DNA of 35,082 nucleotides from Elusimicrobiota bacterium (GCA_003450735.1 DMEZ01000027.1:28541-63622), one strand, 5' to 3'. Positions 8,529-17,661 are shown, counted from the first letter of the stretch. Program-made: numbers and translations. Notes: generated from the letters alone by a model not told the origin.

Positions 8529-10970
8529 ATGGTCCTATCACGCCCGATGAGGTGGTTCTGGGGGCTCTCCGCGGCTGCGCTCGGCGCGCTCGCCGTCGTC
8601 CTATATCTGGACCAAGTCCTCATCCCCTCCCAGCTCAAGTTCCGGCTCAAGGCGGGCGTCGAGGGCGCGCTCCACCGCAGGGCCAAGTCGGACGACATCC
8701 ACTTCTCGCCCTTCCAGGGCATCGTCATCAAGGACTTCAGGATCTACGATGACGACGACAAGGCCCCGCCGCTCTTCTTCGCCGAGAGCGTCTCCCTCGA
8801 CATCGAGTGGCTGGAGTTCCTGCGGAGCGGGAAGGTCGTCGTCTCCATGGGGATGGCGGTCTCCCCCGAGCTCAACCTTCGCTACGACGGGAAGAACGGC
8901 TTCAACATCTCGGACCTCCTCGCGGGCGCGACCGCCCAGGCCCCCGGGCCGCGCTCCGCCGCCCCGTTCGTCGTGAGCCGGGTGAAAATCTCCGGAGGCC
9001 GGTGCCGTTTTCTTTATGAAGGAGAGGTGGAGACCCGGATCGAGGACTTCCGAGGGGAGGCGCGCTCCGACCCGAAGGGCGGCTTCGAGTTCGACGCGGA
9101 GGGGAATCTGGGCGATGCCCAGGGCGCATCCGGCTTCACGGCGCTCGGCCGCTTCTCGGAGAACGGGGCTTTCCAGACCTCCGTGAAAGTTGACCGGCTC
9201 CCGGTCGCGGCCGCGAAGGGCTATCTGAAGAGCCTCCCGGTCTTGATCTCCGCGGAGGAAAGCGGGCCCGTCTTCGTGGACATCGACTCCACGGCCGAGC
9301 GCCTGCAGGTGGGCGTCCGGACGGACCTGCGCGGGGTGTCGGTCGAGGAGGAGGGGGCCCGTCTGAAAGGCGACGCCGCGCTCGTCTCCACCGTCTCGTA
9401 CCGCTATGCCGACGACAAGACGGCCTGGGCCCTCGGCTTCCAGCTCCGCGGCGCGCGCCTGGAGTCCCACGACCACCTGCCCTCCCTGGAGAGCCTCTCC
9501 GGCGGCCTGAAGCTGGACGAGAAGGGGCTCGCCGCCGAGAAGGTCGCCATGACCGCGCTCGGCCTCCCGCTGACGCTGAGCGGCCGGATGGACGGCTACG
9601 AGAGCCCGGTATTCGACGTGCGCGTGGAATCCGGGCCGGTGGACCTGAAGGACCTGCCAAAACCCCCGAGCAGCCTGCGCTTGAGAGGAGCCAGCCGGTT
9701 CAGCCTGTCCATGCGCGGTCGGGCGCAGGCCCTGCTTTCGAGCCTTCGCGGCCGGCTCGAGTTCCGGGACGCCGCCATCGACGCCGCCTTCCTGGGGGCG
9801 CCTATCCGGGCCTTGAAGGGAACGGTCGAGTTCACGGCGGACGCGGCGCGCTGGAAGGGCGTGTCCTTCAGCCATGCGGGCCGGGCGTATACGACGGAAG
9901 GGGGGGTGAGGGGCTTCAAAGCCCCGCGCGTCGCGGTATCCGTCTCGACTCCCAAGTCGACGCTGTCCCTGGCGGGGAGCGTGCAGGGGCGCGAGTTCCA
10001 GGTCGATCGGCTCCGCGGCTCAGGCCCCTCGTTCAAGGCCGACCTCTCCGGGCGAGTCTCCGTGTCCCGCGTGAGCGTGCGCGGCGGCGCGCAAGCCTTG
10101 CTCGAAGACGCGCTCCCCTGGCTTCCGCCCGAGGCCGCGGGACCGCTCAAGAAGGCGAAGCTCAGGGGCGGCGTGCGCATCCAAGGCTCCGTCGACGGAA
10201 AACCGGACAGCCCGAAGGACTGGCGGCTCTCCCTCCATGTCCGGGCGGAGAACCTGCAGGCCAGCGGCTTCCAGGCCGACTCGGCGGACTTCCATGTCGA
10301 GCAGGAGCATCGGAAGCTGAGGATCTCGTCGCTGACCGCGCGGGGCTACTCCGGAGCGGTCGCGGGGGAGAGCGTCATCGACCTCGGTCCGGCGGCGGCC
10401 CACGAGACCTCCCTGCGGGTCGAGGGGCTCGACCTCGAGCGGCTGGGGACGCACCCGCTCCTCAAGGACGGCGGCCTCAACGGGCTGTTGAGTTTTCAGG
10501 GAAGGCTGCGAGGGCCTCTGGAGGATTGCCGGCGCGTGTCGGGCGAGGGGCAGGTGAACATCAAGAGAGCCCGCTTCCTGCAGTTCCCCCTGCTGGGCCG
10601 GGTCGGCGACCTCCTCTTCAGCCGCAAGCACAACGAGATCGTCTTCTCCCAGGCGGCGGGCCGGATCAAGGCCGCGGAGGGGACGTTCTCCACCGACGAT
10701 CTCATCCTCCGCAGCGACCAGATGGTGCTGCGGATCATCGGCAAGGTCGTCCCCGGCGGAGCGCTCGACCTCCTGGTCGAAAGCCGGCTCAACGACCGCC
10801 TGCTCGTCCCGACCCTCGACGTCAAGAGATTCGCGGCGAGGCTCACGGGCACCCTCGGGCTCCTGGTCTCGGTGAACATCAGCGGGACGACGGCCAAGCC
10901 GGAGTACACGGTGGTGCCGAGCCCCCTCGGCTGGCTCAAGAAGCTCAAGGACTCGTTCTTCGGGGATTGA
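8529..10970 (+). CDS. AsmA-like / TamB-related envelope protein
   Basis: This 813-aa protein has one N-terminal membrane anchor (residues 8-28) and a long periplasmic part of short beta-rich repeats (many SLRLRG-, LSLAGSV- and LSGRV-type strands), as in AsmA/DUF748/YhdP-like bridge proteins that handle phospholipid transport or outer-membrane homeostasis. The C-terminal third (QGRLRGPLEDCRRVSGEGQVNIKRARF, written here in two motifs: QGRLRGPLEDC and GEGQVNIKRARF) resembles the AsmA C-terminal module, where an LQFPLLGRVGDLLF-like segment is common. ATG 8529 is the longer start; ATG 8547 is also plausible because TATCAC ends 5 nt before it and there is no Shine-Dalgarno for either. It is divergent from the efflux operon and stands alone. 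The assignment is to a family, not to a proven substrate. Confidence 0.75.
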   Translation: MVLSRPMRWFWGLSAAALGALAVVLYLDQVLIPSQLKFRLKAGVEGALHRRAKSDDIHFSPFQGIVIKDFRIYDDDDKAPPLFFAESVSLDIEWLEFLRSGKVVVSMGMAVSPELNLRYDGKNGFNISDLLAGATAQAPGPRSAAPFVVSRVKISGGRCRFLYEGEVETRIEDFRGEARSDPKGGFEFDAEGNLGDAQGASGFTALGRFSENGAFQTSVKVDRLPVAAAKGYLKSLPVLISAEESGPVFVDIDSTAERLQVGVRTDLRGVSVEEEGARLKGDAALVSTVSYRYADDKTAWALGFQLRGARLESHDHLPSLESLSGGLKLDEKGLAAEKVAMTALGLPLTLSGRMDGYESPVFDVRVESGPVDLKDLPKPPSSLRLRGASRFSLSMRGRAQALLSSLRGRLEFRDAAIDAAFLGAPIRALKGTVEFTADAARWKGVSFSHAGRAYTTEGGVRGFKAPRVAVSVSTPKSTLSLAGSVQGREFQVDRLRGSGPSFKADLSGRVSVSRVSVRGGAQALLEDALPWLPPEAAGPLKKAKLRGGVRIQGSVDGKPDSPKDWRLSLHVRAENLQASGFQADSADFHVEQEHRKLRISSLTARGYSGAVAGESVIDLGPAAAHETSLRVEGLDLERLGTHPLLKDGGLNGLLSFQGRLRGPLEDCRRVSGEGQVNIKRARFLQFPLLGRVGDLLFSRKHNEIVFSQAAGRIKAAEGTFSTDDLILRSDQMVLRIIGKVVPGGALDLLVESRLNDRLLVPTLDVKRFAARLTGTLGLLVSVNISGTTAKPEYTVVPSPLGWLKKLKDSFFGD

Positions 10971-10974
10971 GCTT

Positions 10975-12657
10975 TCAGTCCCGGAGCACGGCCTCGAGGG
11001 CGTCGGCGGCTTTCCCCATCGCCTCGTAGTCCAGGGTGTCCGGCAGGTCGCTCTGCTCGTGGTAGTTCGGGTTGCGGTAGCTCGCGCTGTCGGTGAGCAT
11101 CAGGGCCGGGAAGCCCGCGTCCCAGTAGCCCTGGTGGTCCGAGGTGCGTACGGCCGCGAGTTCCGGCATGACGAGCGGCAGGAGCGGGAGGCCGCTATGC
11201 CTGCGCCAGGAGCGCCGGACCGTCCTCCAGAAGGCCCAGCTCCGGCGGTTTGCGACCAAGGCCAGGAAATCGCCCCGCTCCGGGATGATCCACTTGAGGA
11301 AAGGGAACCAGAGCTGGGAGCCGGGCCTATCGTCGAAGTAGCCGAGCATCTCCAGGCTGATCATGCCCTCCACCTTCGCGCCCCGGGCCTTCAGGGCCTT
11401 CGCATCATGGGCGCTGCCCATGTTGAGCGTGTCGAAGGCGGGCGGCTCCTCGGTGGAGTAGGCGACCAGGCGCACGGGCCTCTTCGGAGGGGAGCGCTTC
11501 AGGGCGCAGGCGAGCTCGAGGAGCACCGCCGTGCCGCTCGCGTTGTCGTCCGCCCCCGGGGTGTCCGAGGTCGTGTCGTAGTGCGCGCCGAGCACCCAGA
11601 GGCCCTCCGCGTCCTGGTCGCCCAGCGTCACCGCCACGTTGTAGAAGGTCGTGCCGTTCTTGACCGCGCCCATCCAGAGCGCGTGGTAGGGCTCCAGGGA
11701 CGGGGCGTAGCCGCAGGCTTCGAACTGCCGGGCGACGTAGTCCCGCGCCTGATTCAACTTGCGCTGGCCGGGCCGGATGGCGGCGCGCTCGCCGATGTCC
11801 CCCGCGAGGGCCGTGACGTGCCTGCGCAGGCGCGCGGCCCGGGGCGAGAGCTCGGAGACGGCCTTGCGCGGAGGAGGGGAGAGCTTGAGCTTGCTCGCCA
11901 TGTTGACGGGGGGCTGGGCCGTCGCGAGCAGGAGGACCAGCAAACCGAGCCCGACGCGGTAAAGGCCGAAGACGCCCAGGTCCCGGTTCTCAAGCCAGCG
12001 CAGAAGGAGGCGGAGGGCGCCGAAGCCGGCGGCGGTGGAGAGGAGGAGGGCGGTCCAGAACGGGAGTCCGAGCCCCGCGCCCCCGAGGCCGCGGCTCGAC
12101 CACAGCGCGGCGGCGAGGAGGAGGGGCGCGGCGGCGAGCGCGGCCAGGCGCGCGGCCTCGACCCGCCGCAAGCCGAGGAGCAGGCCCGCCGTCATGGAGA
12201 CGCCGATGAGCGAGACCCCGGGCGCGGCGGCCAGAACCTGGGCCAGGGCGAGAGCGGCGTAGTCCCGGGGCCCGAGCTCCTCGAGCCCCCGGCTCATGCG
12301 GCCCTTGCGGTCGGCGGCGAGGAGCAGGAGACCGAAGAGGATCAGGGCCAGGGCGACGCACTCCTGCTTCTGCAGGGCCGGGGAGCCTTTCAAGGCGAGC
12401 CACGACAAGGCCGCCGGGAGGGCCGCGAGCAAAACTCCCCGGAGGAGGCCGCTGGAAAGGACGCTCCGCTCGCGCCAGGCGTGGAGGAGCAGGGCGAGCG
12501 TCCCGCCCCAGAGCAGGGCTGCCTCCGGAGGGGAGTTGTTCCACTGCAGGATCCAGGGGAAGAGGAGACGATGGGCCGAGCCGGAGACGGGGAGGACCTG
12601 CGCCGCCCCGCCGAGGAGGGCGAGGAGGAGGGTCTGAGTCAGACCTTGTGGACCCAC
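10975..12657 (-). CDS. fusion of UppP/BacA-like membrane domain and M28 aminopeptidase
   Basis: The first 245 or so residues look like undecaprenyl-diphosphate phosphatase: LPVSGSAH near 22-29, PGVS at 146-149, and the closing helix with VFGLYRVGLGLL at 229-240, with about seven hydrophobic segments. After a linker, residues 290-560 are an M28 metallopeptidase with AHYD (His359), GADDN (Asp370/371), TEE (Glu403/404), LEMLGY (Glu436) and NYHEQSD (His533), the complete set of zinc and catalytic residues. In the UppP part the Glu-rich motif is replaced (Gly and Gln at the two Glu positions) and Leu150 stands where PGxSR has its Arg, so phosphatase activity is doubtful. The peptidase should be active. 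Start GTG 12657 is my choice, since it lies just before the first membrane helix; it overlaps the cyclase gene by 19 nt. CTG 12642 is possible. Confidence 0.8.
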   Translation of the reverse strand: MGPQGLTQTLLLALLGGAAQVLPVSGSAHRLLFPWILQWNNSPPEAALLWGGTLALLLHAWRERSVLSSGLLRGVLLAALPAALSWLALKGSPALQKQECVALALILFGLLLLAADRKGRMSRGLEELGPRDYAALALAQVLAAAPGVSLIGVSMTAGLLLGLRRVEAARLAALAAAPLLLAAALWSSRGLGGAGLGLPFWTALLLSTAAGFGALRLLLRWLENRDLGVFGLYRVGLGLLVLLLATAQPPVNMASKLKLSPPPRKAVSELSPRAARLRRHVTALAGDIGERAAIRPGQRKLNQARDYVARQFEACGYAPSLEPYHALWMGAVKNGTTFYNVAVTLGDQDAEGLWVLGAHYDTTSDTPGADDNASGTAVLLELACALKRSPPKRPVRLVAYSTEEPPAFDTLNMGSAHDAKALKARGAKVEGMISLEMLGYFDDRPGSQLWFPFLKWIIPERGDFLALVANRRSWAFWRTVRRSWRRHSGLPLLPLVMPELAAVRTSDHQGYWDAGFPALMLTDSASYRNPNYHEQSDLPDTLDYEAMGKAADALEAVLRD

Positions 12658-14405
12658 TCGGTGAGCTTGTCCTGGACTTCGCCGTCCATCTTCTGGAACT
12701 GGACGCCCAGGAGGTAGCCCCCGTCCGCCTTGCGCACGTGCCGCACGATCGCGCCGACCCTGTCGAGGCCCTGGACGGCATCGAGCTGGATGTCGAGCTC
12801 GAGGTTCGTGCCGACGCCGCTGGGGGAGGACGCCTGGAACACGCAGCCCTCCCGACCGATATCCATGACCGTGGCGGGGTGCTTCTCGTCGGCGAGTCCC
12901 GCGAGGCAATAGGCCACCGGCAGGGCGGTGCGCTTGCGCATGTGCATGCGGCAGGCGCCCGAGACGTCCAGCAGCTCCCAGACCTCGAGGGCGGCCTTCT
13001 TGCCCTTGAGCTGGAGGGGGCCGAGGGCGTTCGTCTTCGCGGCGCCGTCCAGGGTCTCGGCCACGGCCCGGCTCAGGATGATCTGTCCGGCCTTGGCCGC
13101 CCCGCAGAGCCTGGCCGCGACGTTGATGGGGTCGCCGATGACCGTGTAGTCCATCTGGCGCTCGGAGCCCATGTTGCCCATCACGACCTCGCCGCAGTTG
13201 ATCCCGACCCCGATGGCGATGGGCTGCTTGCCCAGGCTCTCCCGGGCCGAGTTGAGGGCCCGGACGTAGCGCTGGATCTCGAGCGCGGCGCGCGAGGCCT
13301 GGAGCTCCGAGTCCTTGTCGGTGAAGATCGCCATCACCTCGTCGCCGACGAACTTGTCCACCGAACCGCCGTACTGGTACACGACTTCGGCCTGGAGGTT
13401 GAGGTAGATGTTGAGGAGCCCGACGACTTCCTCGGGCTCGAGCTTCTCGGACATGGAGGTGAAGCCCCGCACGTCCGAGAAGAGCACGCTCACGTGCCGG
13501 CGCTCCCCGCCCAGCTTCTGTCCGTCGAGGCCCGGGCGCTGGCGGATGACCTTCAGCGTCGAGGAGGAGAGGTACTTCTCCATGTGGAGGTTCTCCTGCA
13601 GCTTCCCGATCATCTCGTTGAAGGTCTCGGCCAGGCGGCCGATCTCGTCGTGGGCCTCGATGCGCACCTGACGGCTGAGGTCGCCCTTGGCGACCACCTC
13701 CATCCCCGCCGCGAGGATCATGATCTGCCGGGTGAGGACCTTGCCCAGCGCGAAGGAGATGCCCAGGCCCAGGAGGACGAAGACGCAGGTGATGCCGGCG
13801 AAGACCAGCTTCTCGCGGCGGATCGTCTGATGGAGGCTCTCGAGCGAGAGGCCCACGCGCGCGGTGCCGACTCGGAGGCTCTTGTCGCCGAGCTTCGAGA
13901 CGATGGGGAGGGAGGCGTCGAGGGACGGCTTCCCCGCATGGACGGTCTCCTGGATGAGCAGGTCCTGGGTCTCGAGGGCGGCCTTGTCGGAGGGGCCGGA
14001 GAGCTCCTTGCCCTTTTCGGCCAGGATGTTGTGGACGAAGATCGTGCCGCGGCTGTCCAGGATCATGGCGTAGTCGATCCCGCCGGACTGCTGGAGCTCC
14101 TTGAGGGTGGAGTACGCGAGAAGCTCATCCTTGGTCAGGAGCCCCGTCTTGCCCGCGCCGGCGATCTGATGCAGGATGACCTCGGCGCGCTTCTTCATCT
14201 CCTCGGTGAGGACTTTCTTCTGCTGTCCGAAGGTGATCATGCCCAACGAGGCGATGGCGAGGCAGAGGACGAGGACCAGGGCGCCGGCGATCTTGTAGCG
14301 GATGCTCATGCAGGAGGCCAGCACGACGAAATTCGTGGCGGTGGTCTTGATGCGGTCGCCGAAGCTCTCCCGCTTGGGCGGGAGGGGGACCAGTTCCGTG
14401 CTCAT
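12639..14405 (-). CDS. membrane adenylate cyclase with HAMP and C-terminal PilZ-like domain
   Basis: This is a 588-aa class III nucleotidyl cyclase. Order: TM1 (37-60), a periplasmic sensor-like segment (61-198), TM2 (200-221), HAMP (221-273), cyclase catalytic domain (300-470) and a PilZ-like domain (486-575). Metal Asp residues are in FSDVRGFT (311) and FVGDE (355). Lys351 and Asp419 are the pair that selects adenine, and Asn428/Arg432 in INVAARL are the transition-state residues, so cAMP is the likely product. In the PilZ part the second Arg of RxxxR is not obvious and the DxSxxG motif reads DIGREG, so c-di-GMP binding is uncertain. The start overlaps the preceding lipoprotein gene (ATGA). 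Confidence 0.9.
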   Translation of the reverse strand: MSTELVPLPPKRESFGDRIKTTATNFVVLASCMSIRYKIAGALVLVLCLAIASLGMITFGQQKKVLTEEMKKRAEVILHQIAGAGKTGLLTKDELLAYSTLKELQQSGGIDYAMILDSRGTIFVHNILAEKGKELSGPSDKAALETQDLLIQETVHAGKPSLDASLPIVSKLGDKSLRVGTARVGLSLESLHQTIRREKLVFAGITCVFVLLGLGISFALGKVLTRQIMILAAGMEVVAKGDLSRQVRIEAHDEIGRLAETFNEMIGKLQENLHMEKYLSSSTLKVIRQRPGLDGQKLGGERRHVSVLFSDVRGFTSMSEKLEPEEVVGLLNIYLNLQAEVVYQYGGSVDKFVGDEVMAIFTDKDSELQASRAALEIQRYVRALNSARESLGKQPIAIGVGINCGEVVMGNMGSERQMDYTVIGDPINVAARLCGAAKAGQIILSRAVAETLDGAAKTNALGPLQLKGKKAALEVWELLDVSGACRMHMRKRTALPVAYCLAGLADEKHPATVMDIGREGCVFQASSPSGVGTNLELDIQLDAVQGLDRVGAIVRHVRKADGGYLLGVQFQKMDGEVQDKLTEWVHKV

Positions 14406-14731
14406 TGCTTCTCGATCTCTTTGAGGGTCTTCAGGATCTGTTCGGTCTTGCGCAGGTACTTCTGGGCGTTCTTCCCGAGCTGGGTCGAGGGGCCGAGGCG
14501 GACGGCGTCCTGCCAGGCCTTCCGGGCTTCCTCGTATTTCTCCTGCGAGAAGAGGCGCATGCCGAGGTCGTAGGCGTTCTTCTGCGCTGCGGGGTCGGCC
14601 TTGGGGGAAGACCGGGCGCTCTTGGCCTCCGGGGCGGCCTTGGTCTTGGGGGCTGGCTTTTTGACGAGGTTCGCGCAGCCGGCGAGGGCTGCCGCCAAGA
14701 CCAGGACCGCGGCTTTGCTCATGGGCGACAT
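14402..14731 (-). CDS. small lipoprotein with TPR-like helices
   Basis: This 109-aa protein has a lipoprotein signal ending LAAALAGC (Cys at 19 from the first Met), a Lys/Ala/Pro-rich linker, and one or two TPR-like helical pairs (NAYDLGMRLFSQEKYEEARKA, shortened: LFSQEKYEEARKAWQDA) before a charged C-terminal helix. It is likely a membrane-tethered scaffold. Its stop overlaps the start of the cyclase gene, so it may supply a partner for the cyclase's periplasmic segment; that is inference. Start 14731 is preferred over 14722 because a TATCAT box ends 8 nt before it, which fits a leaderless transcript; no Shine-Dalgarno is visible for either. Confidence 0.75.
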   Translation of the reverse strand: MSPMSKAAVLVLAAALAGCANLVKKPAPKTKAAPEAKSARSSPKADPAAQKNAYDLGMRLFSQEKYEEARKAWQDAVRLGPSTQLGKNAQKYLRKTEQILKTLKEIEKQ

Positions 14732-14739
14732 CTGTCAGA

Positions 14740-14745
14740 ATGATA
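14740..14745 (-). promoter_or_regulatory. -10 box for the lipoprotein-cyclase-peptidase operon
   Basis: TATCAT on the minus strand ends 8 nt before the ATG at 14731, so transcription would begin at or next to the start codon. No -35 match is evident. Confidence 0.45.
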
Positions 14746-14764
14746 CTAAACTGAAGCCGGAAGA

Positions 14765-14770
14765 TATAAT
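14765..14770 (+). promoter_or_regulatory. -10 box for the amidase-moaA operon
   Basis: A perfect TATAAT, 15 nt before the amidase ATG, would leave a leader of only about 8-9 nt. There is no Shine-Dalgarno and no clear -35. It is back to back with the minus-strand TATCAT box at 14740-14745. Confidence 0.55.
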
Positions 14771-14785
14771 ACCATCTATCCTAAT

Positions 14786-16606
14786 ATGAGAGCGCTCCTC
14801 CTGCTCCTCCTCTCCCCCGCGGTTTCCGCGCAGGTCCCGGTCACCGGGGTCTCCCCGACCGACGCGGCCGTCTCGACGGTGCCGGCGGCCGTCCCCTCGC
14901 CTCCCGAGCTCCGCCTGATCTGGCCCAACGAAGGGCAGAAGTACCCCGCCTTGAAGAGGTCTTTCGTGTTCGGCAGCGTCACGGCCGGCTCGACCCTGAC
15001 GCTCAACGGCCAGATCCTCCCCACTCGCGCGAGCGGAGCCTTTCTGGCGATGGTGGATTTCTCGACCGGGCCTTCCGCCTTGCGCTTCGAGGCTTTCAAG
15101 GACGGCCTTTCCTCGGCGGTCGTCCGCTCGGTCGCGGTGGGCGACTCCTCGGATATCCCCGCGGAGAAGCAGAAGCTGGTCGTCCTCGAGCCTAGGGAGG
15201 ACCTCCTCCTGCCGCCCGGCGACTGGCTGAACGTCCGGGCCCGCGGCCCCTCCGAGGCGGAGGGCTCCTTCCGGGTCGCGAACCTGGCCAAAAACGTCCC
15301 GCTCTTCGAGACCGAGCCGGGCCTTTACGAGGGCCGCCTCCGCCTCCCGATGGGGGCGCAAGGCCAGGAACTCGCCGTCGAGCTCCACCTCCGCGCGAAG
15401 AAGGAGAAGCTCACGGCCAAGGCACCCGGCAAACTGAGCGTCCTCGAGGGGGGGCGCTACCAGGTGGCCGTGAGCACCGCCCGCACCACCATCCTCAAGA
15501 CCTTGCCCGGAGGCTACGACCGCTTCCTGCCGCCCGGGGTGCCGCTCGCCGTGAGCGGCCGCTCCGGGACGAGCCTGCGCATTGCGCTTGCGCCCGAGCA
15601 GGAAGCCTGGGTGGACGCCTCGCAGGTCCGCCTCCTGCCCGAGGGGAGCCCCGTCCCCGGCGCCGTGGTCGGCAAATACCTGGGCACCGCGGTCTCCACG
15701 GCCTCCGTGCGCCTCTCGGTGCAGGTCGACAAGCCCGTCCCCTTCGAGGTGGCCGAGAGCGTCGACCCGCTCGAGCTCGAGGTGCGCTTCTTCGGCGCCC
15801 AGCAGCGCATCGACCGCATCCGCTACGCCCCCGGCGACCCCGTCGTCGCCGAGGTGCGCTGGCGCCAGGAGAGCGCCAGAATCGTCAAGCTCACGGTCCG
15901 CACGCGGCTGCGCGGCGGCTACGGCTACGACGCCTTCTACGAGAAGGGCCGCTTCGTCCTGGACATCCGCCGCCCGCCCTCCTTCCGGGAGGGGGCGGGC
16001 GTCCTCCAGGGGAAGCGCGTCGTGCTCGACCCTGGGCACGGCCCCGATAAGGGCGCCGTGGGCCCCCTGGGTTCGCTGGAGCAGGACGTGAACCTCGCCC
16101 TGGCCCTCAGGCTCAAGAGCCTGCTGGAGGGGGAGGGCGCCGAGGTCTTTTTGACGCGCACGAGCTCGGCCGGCCCCGCGCTGGCGGACCGGCCGGCCCT
16201 CGCGTGGGACGCGCGGGGCGACGTCCTGGTCAGCATCCACAACAACTCCCTGGACGTGATGGACGACCCTTTCGAGAAGCCCCGCGGCTTCATGACCCTC
16301 TTCTACCACCCGCACAGCCGCGCTCTCGCCGAGGCGATGCACGCCGCCTACCGCCGCGGAGTCCCGCTGGCCGATGAAGCCCTGATCTGGGGCAACCTGG
16401 CCGTCTGCCGGACGACGCAGATGCCCGCCGTGCTCACCGAGTCGGCCTACATGCTGCTGCCCGAGCAGGAGGAACTGCTCTTGAGCCCGGAGGGGCAGGG
16501 GCTTTTCGCCCGCACGATGCTCGAGGGGCTGAGGGAGTACTTCGAAGCCTGCCGCCGGACGCAGGCCGAGAGCGAGGACGAGCGGCGCGCCGCACGGGAG
16601 CCATGA
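14786..16606 (+). CDS. periplasmic N-acetylmuramoyl-L-alanine amidase (Amidase_3)
   Basis: This 606-aa secreted enzyme would cleave the amide bond between MurNAc and the stem peptide of peptidoglycan. It has a signal peptide (residues 1-15), about 390 residues of beta-rich N-terminal region (including an SH3-like section around 225-290), and a C-terminal catalytic domain from about 408. Zinc ligands are His418 (DPGHG), Glu432 (SLEQDVNL) and His485 (SIHNN); the catalytic Glu is 552 (LTESAYM). All are present. The N-terminal part is longer than in AmiC and its N-terminus begins with an Ig-like segment (LIWPNEGQKYPALKRSFVF), so it may position the enzyme on the wall or bind a divisome partner. 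It overlaps moaA by 4 nt (ATGA). Confidence 0.93.
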   Translation: MRALLLLLLSPAVSAQVPVTGVSPTDAAVSTVPAAVPSPPELRLIWPNEGQKYPALKRSFVFGSVTAGSTLTLNGQILPTRASGAFLAMVDFSTGPSALRFEAFKDGLSSAVVRSVAVGDSSDIPAEKQKLVVLEPREDLLLPPGDWLNVRARGPSEAEGSFRVANLAKNVPLFETEPGLYEGRLRLPMGAQGQELAVELHLRAKKEKLTAKAPGKLSVLEGGRYQVAVSTARTTILKTLPGGYDRFLPPGVPLAVSGRSGTSLRIALAPEQEAWVDASQVRLLPEGSPVPGAVVGKYLGTAVSTASVRLSVQVDKPVPFEVAESVDPLELEVRFFGAQQRIDRIRYAPGDPVVAEVRWRQESARIVKLTVRTRLRGGYGYDAFYEKGRFVLDIRRPPSFREGAGVLQGKRVVLDPGHGPDKGAVGPLGSLEQDVNLALALRLKSLLEGEGAEVFLTRTSSAGPALADRPALAWDARGDVLVSIHNNSLDVMDDPFEKPRGFMTLFYHPHSRALAEAMHAAYRRGVPLADEALIWGNLAVCRTTQMPAVLTESAYMLLPEQEELLLSPEGQGLFARTMLEGLREYFEACRRTQAESEDERRAAREP

Positions 16607-17586
16607 GGCCCTGGAGCGATGCTTTCGGGCGCACCATCCGCGCCCTGCGCGTCTCGGTCACCGACCGCTGCAACGTCCGCTGCCTCTACTGCATGCCCGC
16701 CGAGCCCCGGTGGCTCGACCGCAAGGACCTCCTGAGCTATGAGGAGCTCGCCCGGCTCGTCCGCGTCGCCGTGCGCCACGGCGTGCGGAAGGTCCGCATC
16801 ACGGGCGGGGAGCCGCTCCTTCGCCAGGACCTCCCCGCCTTCGTGCGGATGCTCAAGCCCCTCCCAGGCCTCGAGGACCTCGCCCTGACGACGAACGCCG
16901 TCGCTCTCGCGGAGCAGGCCGGGCCGCTCCGGGAGGCGGGACTCGACCGCATCACCGTGAGCCTCGACACCCTCGACACGGCGCGCTATGAGCGCATCAC
17001 CCGCCGCCGCGCCCTCCCGGAGGTCCTGCAGGGCCTCTCGGCCGCGGAGCAGGCCGGCTTCCGGCCGCTCAAGGTCAACGCCGTCGTGGTGCGGGGCTTC
17101 AATGAGGATGAGGTCGTGTCCCTAGCCGAGTGGGCGAGGGCGAGCGGGCGGATGATGCGCTTCATCGAGTTCATGCCGCTCGAGGGCGACCCGCTCTGGA
17201 GCCGCGAGCGCGTGGTTCCCGCCGCCGAGATCCTCGAGCGGCTCGCCGGGCGCTTCCCGTTCGTTCCGGCTCCCGCCCAGAGCGGGTGCACCTCCCAGGC
17301 CTTCGACTACGCCGACGGCCGCGGCGGCTTCGCGGTCGTGGCCGCGGTCTCGCGCGCGTTCTGCGGCTCCTGCGACCGCCTGCGCATCACGGCCGACGGC
17401 GGCCTGCGCACCTGCCTCTTCGGGGACAAGGCGGCCGACCTGCGAGCCCTGCTCCGGAACGGGGCGGACGACAGGGCCCTCGCTGAGGCGATGGGGGAGG
17501 CCGTCTCCCGCAAGGCTTCCGGCCACCGCATCCACTTCCCCGGCTTCAAGCGCCCCGACTGCGCGATGCACAGCATCGGCGGCTAG
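16603..17586 (+). CDS. moaA: GTP 3',8-cyclase (molybdenum cofactor biosynthesis)
   Basis: This 327-aa radical SAM enzyme performs the first step of molybdenum cofactor synthesis, converting GTP to 3',8-cyclo-GTP. The N-terminal radical SAM cluster is C23-x3-C27-x2-C30 (RCNVRCLYC), followed by ITGGEPLLR. The second cluster is C254-x2-C257-x13-C271, the MoaA pattern, and the C-terminus ends in Gly-Gly as MoaA requires. Length is normal. It is coupled to the amidase gene although the two are not functionally related. No other moa, mog or moe genes are in the window, so the rest of the pathway must lie elsewhere. Confidence 0.97.
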   Translation: MRPWSDAFGRTIRALRVSVTDRCNVRCLYCMPAEPRWLDRKDLLSYEELARLVRVAVRHGVRKVRITGGEPLLRQDLPAFVRMLKPLPGLEDLALTTNAVALAEQAGPLREAGLDRITVSLDTLDTARYERITRRRALPEVLQGLSAAEQAGFRPLKVNAVVVRGFNEDEVVSLAEWARASGRMMRFIEFMPLEGDPLWSRERVVPAAEILERLAGRFPFVPAPAQSGCTSQAFDYADGRGGFAVVAAVSRAFCGSCDRLRITADGGLRTCLFGDKAADLRALLRNGADDRALAEAMGEAVSRKASGHRIHFPGFKRPDCAMHSIGG

Positions 17587-17661
17587 CCGGTTTCCGGAGT
17601 TCCCCGATAGGCCCAGGTCCCTCGAACCCACGGTCCCAGGGAATGCTGGGCCGTTTGTTTT

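Noticed and set aside
14735..16342. Long minus-strand frame opposite the amidase gene
   Set aside because: The amidase frame has a complete catalytic set; the antisense product has no recognisable domain.
17600..17650. Possible tRNA fragment after moaA (GGTTCGAGGG on the minus strand)
   Set aside because: No paired T-stem, anticodon arm or acceptor stem can be formed.
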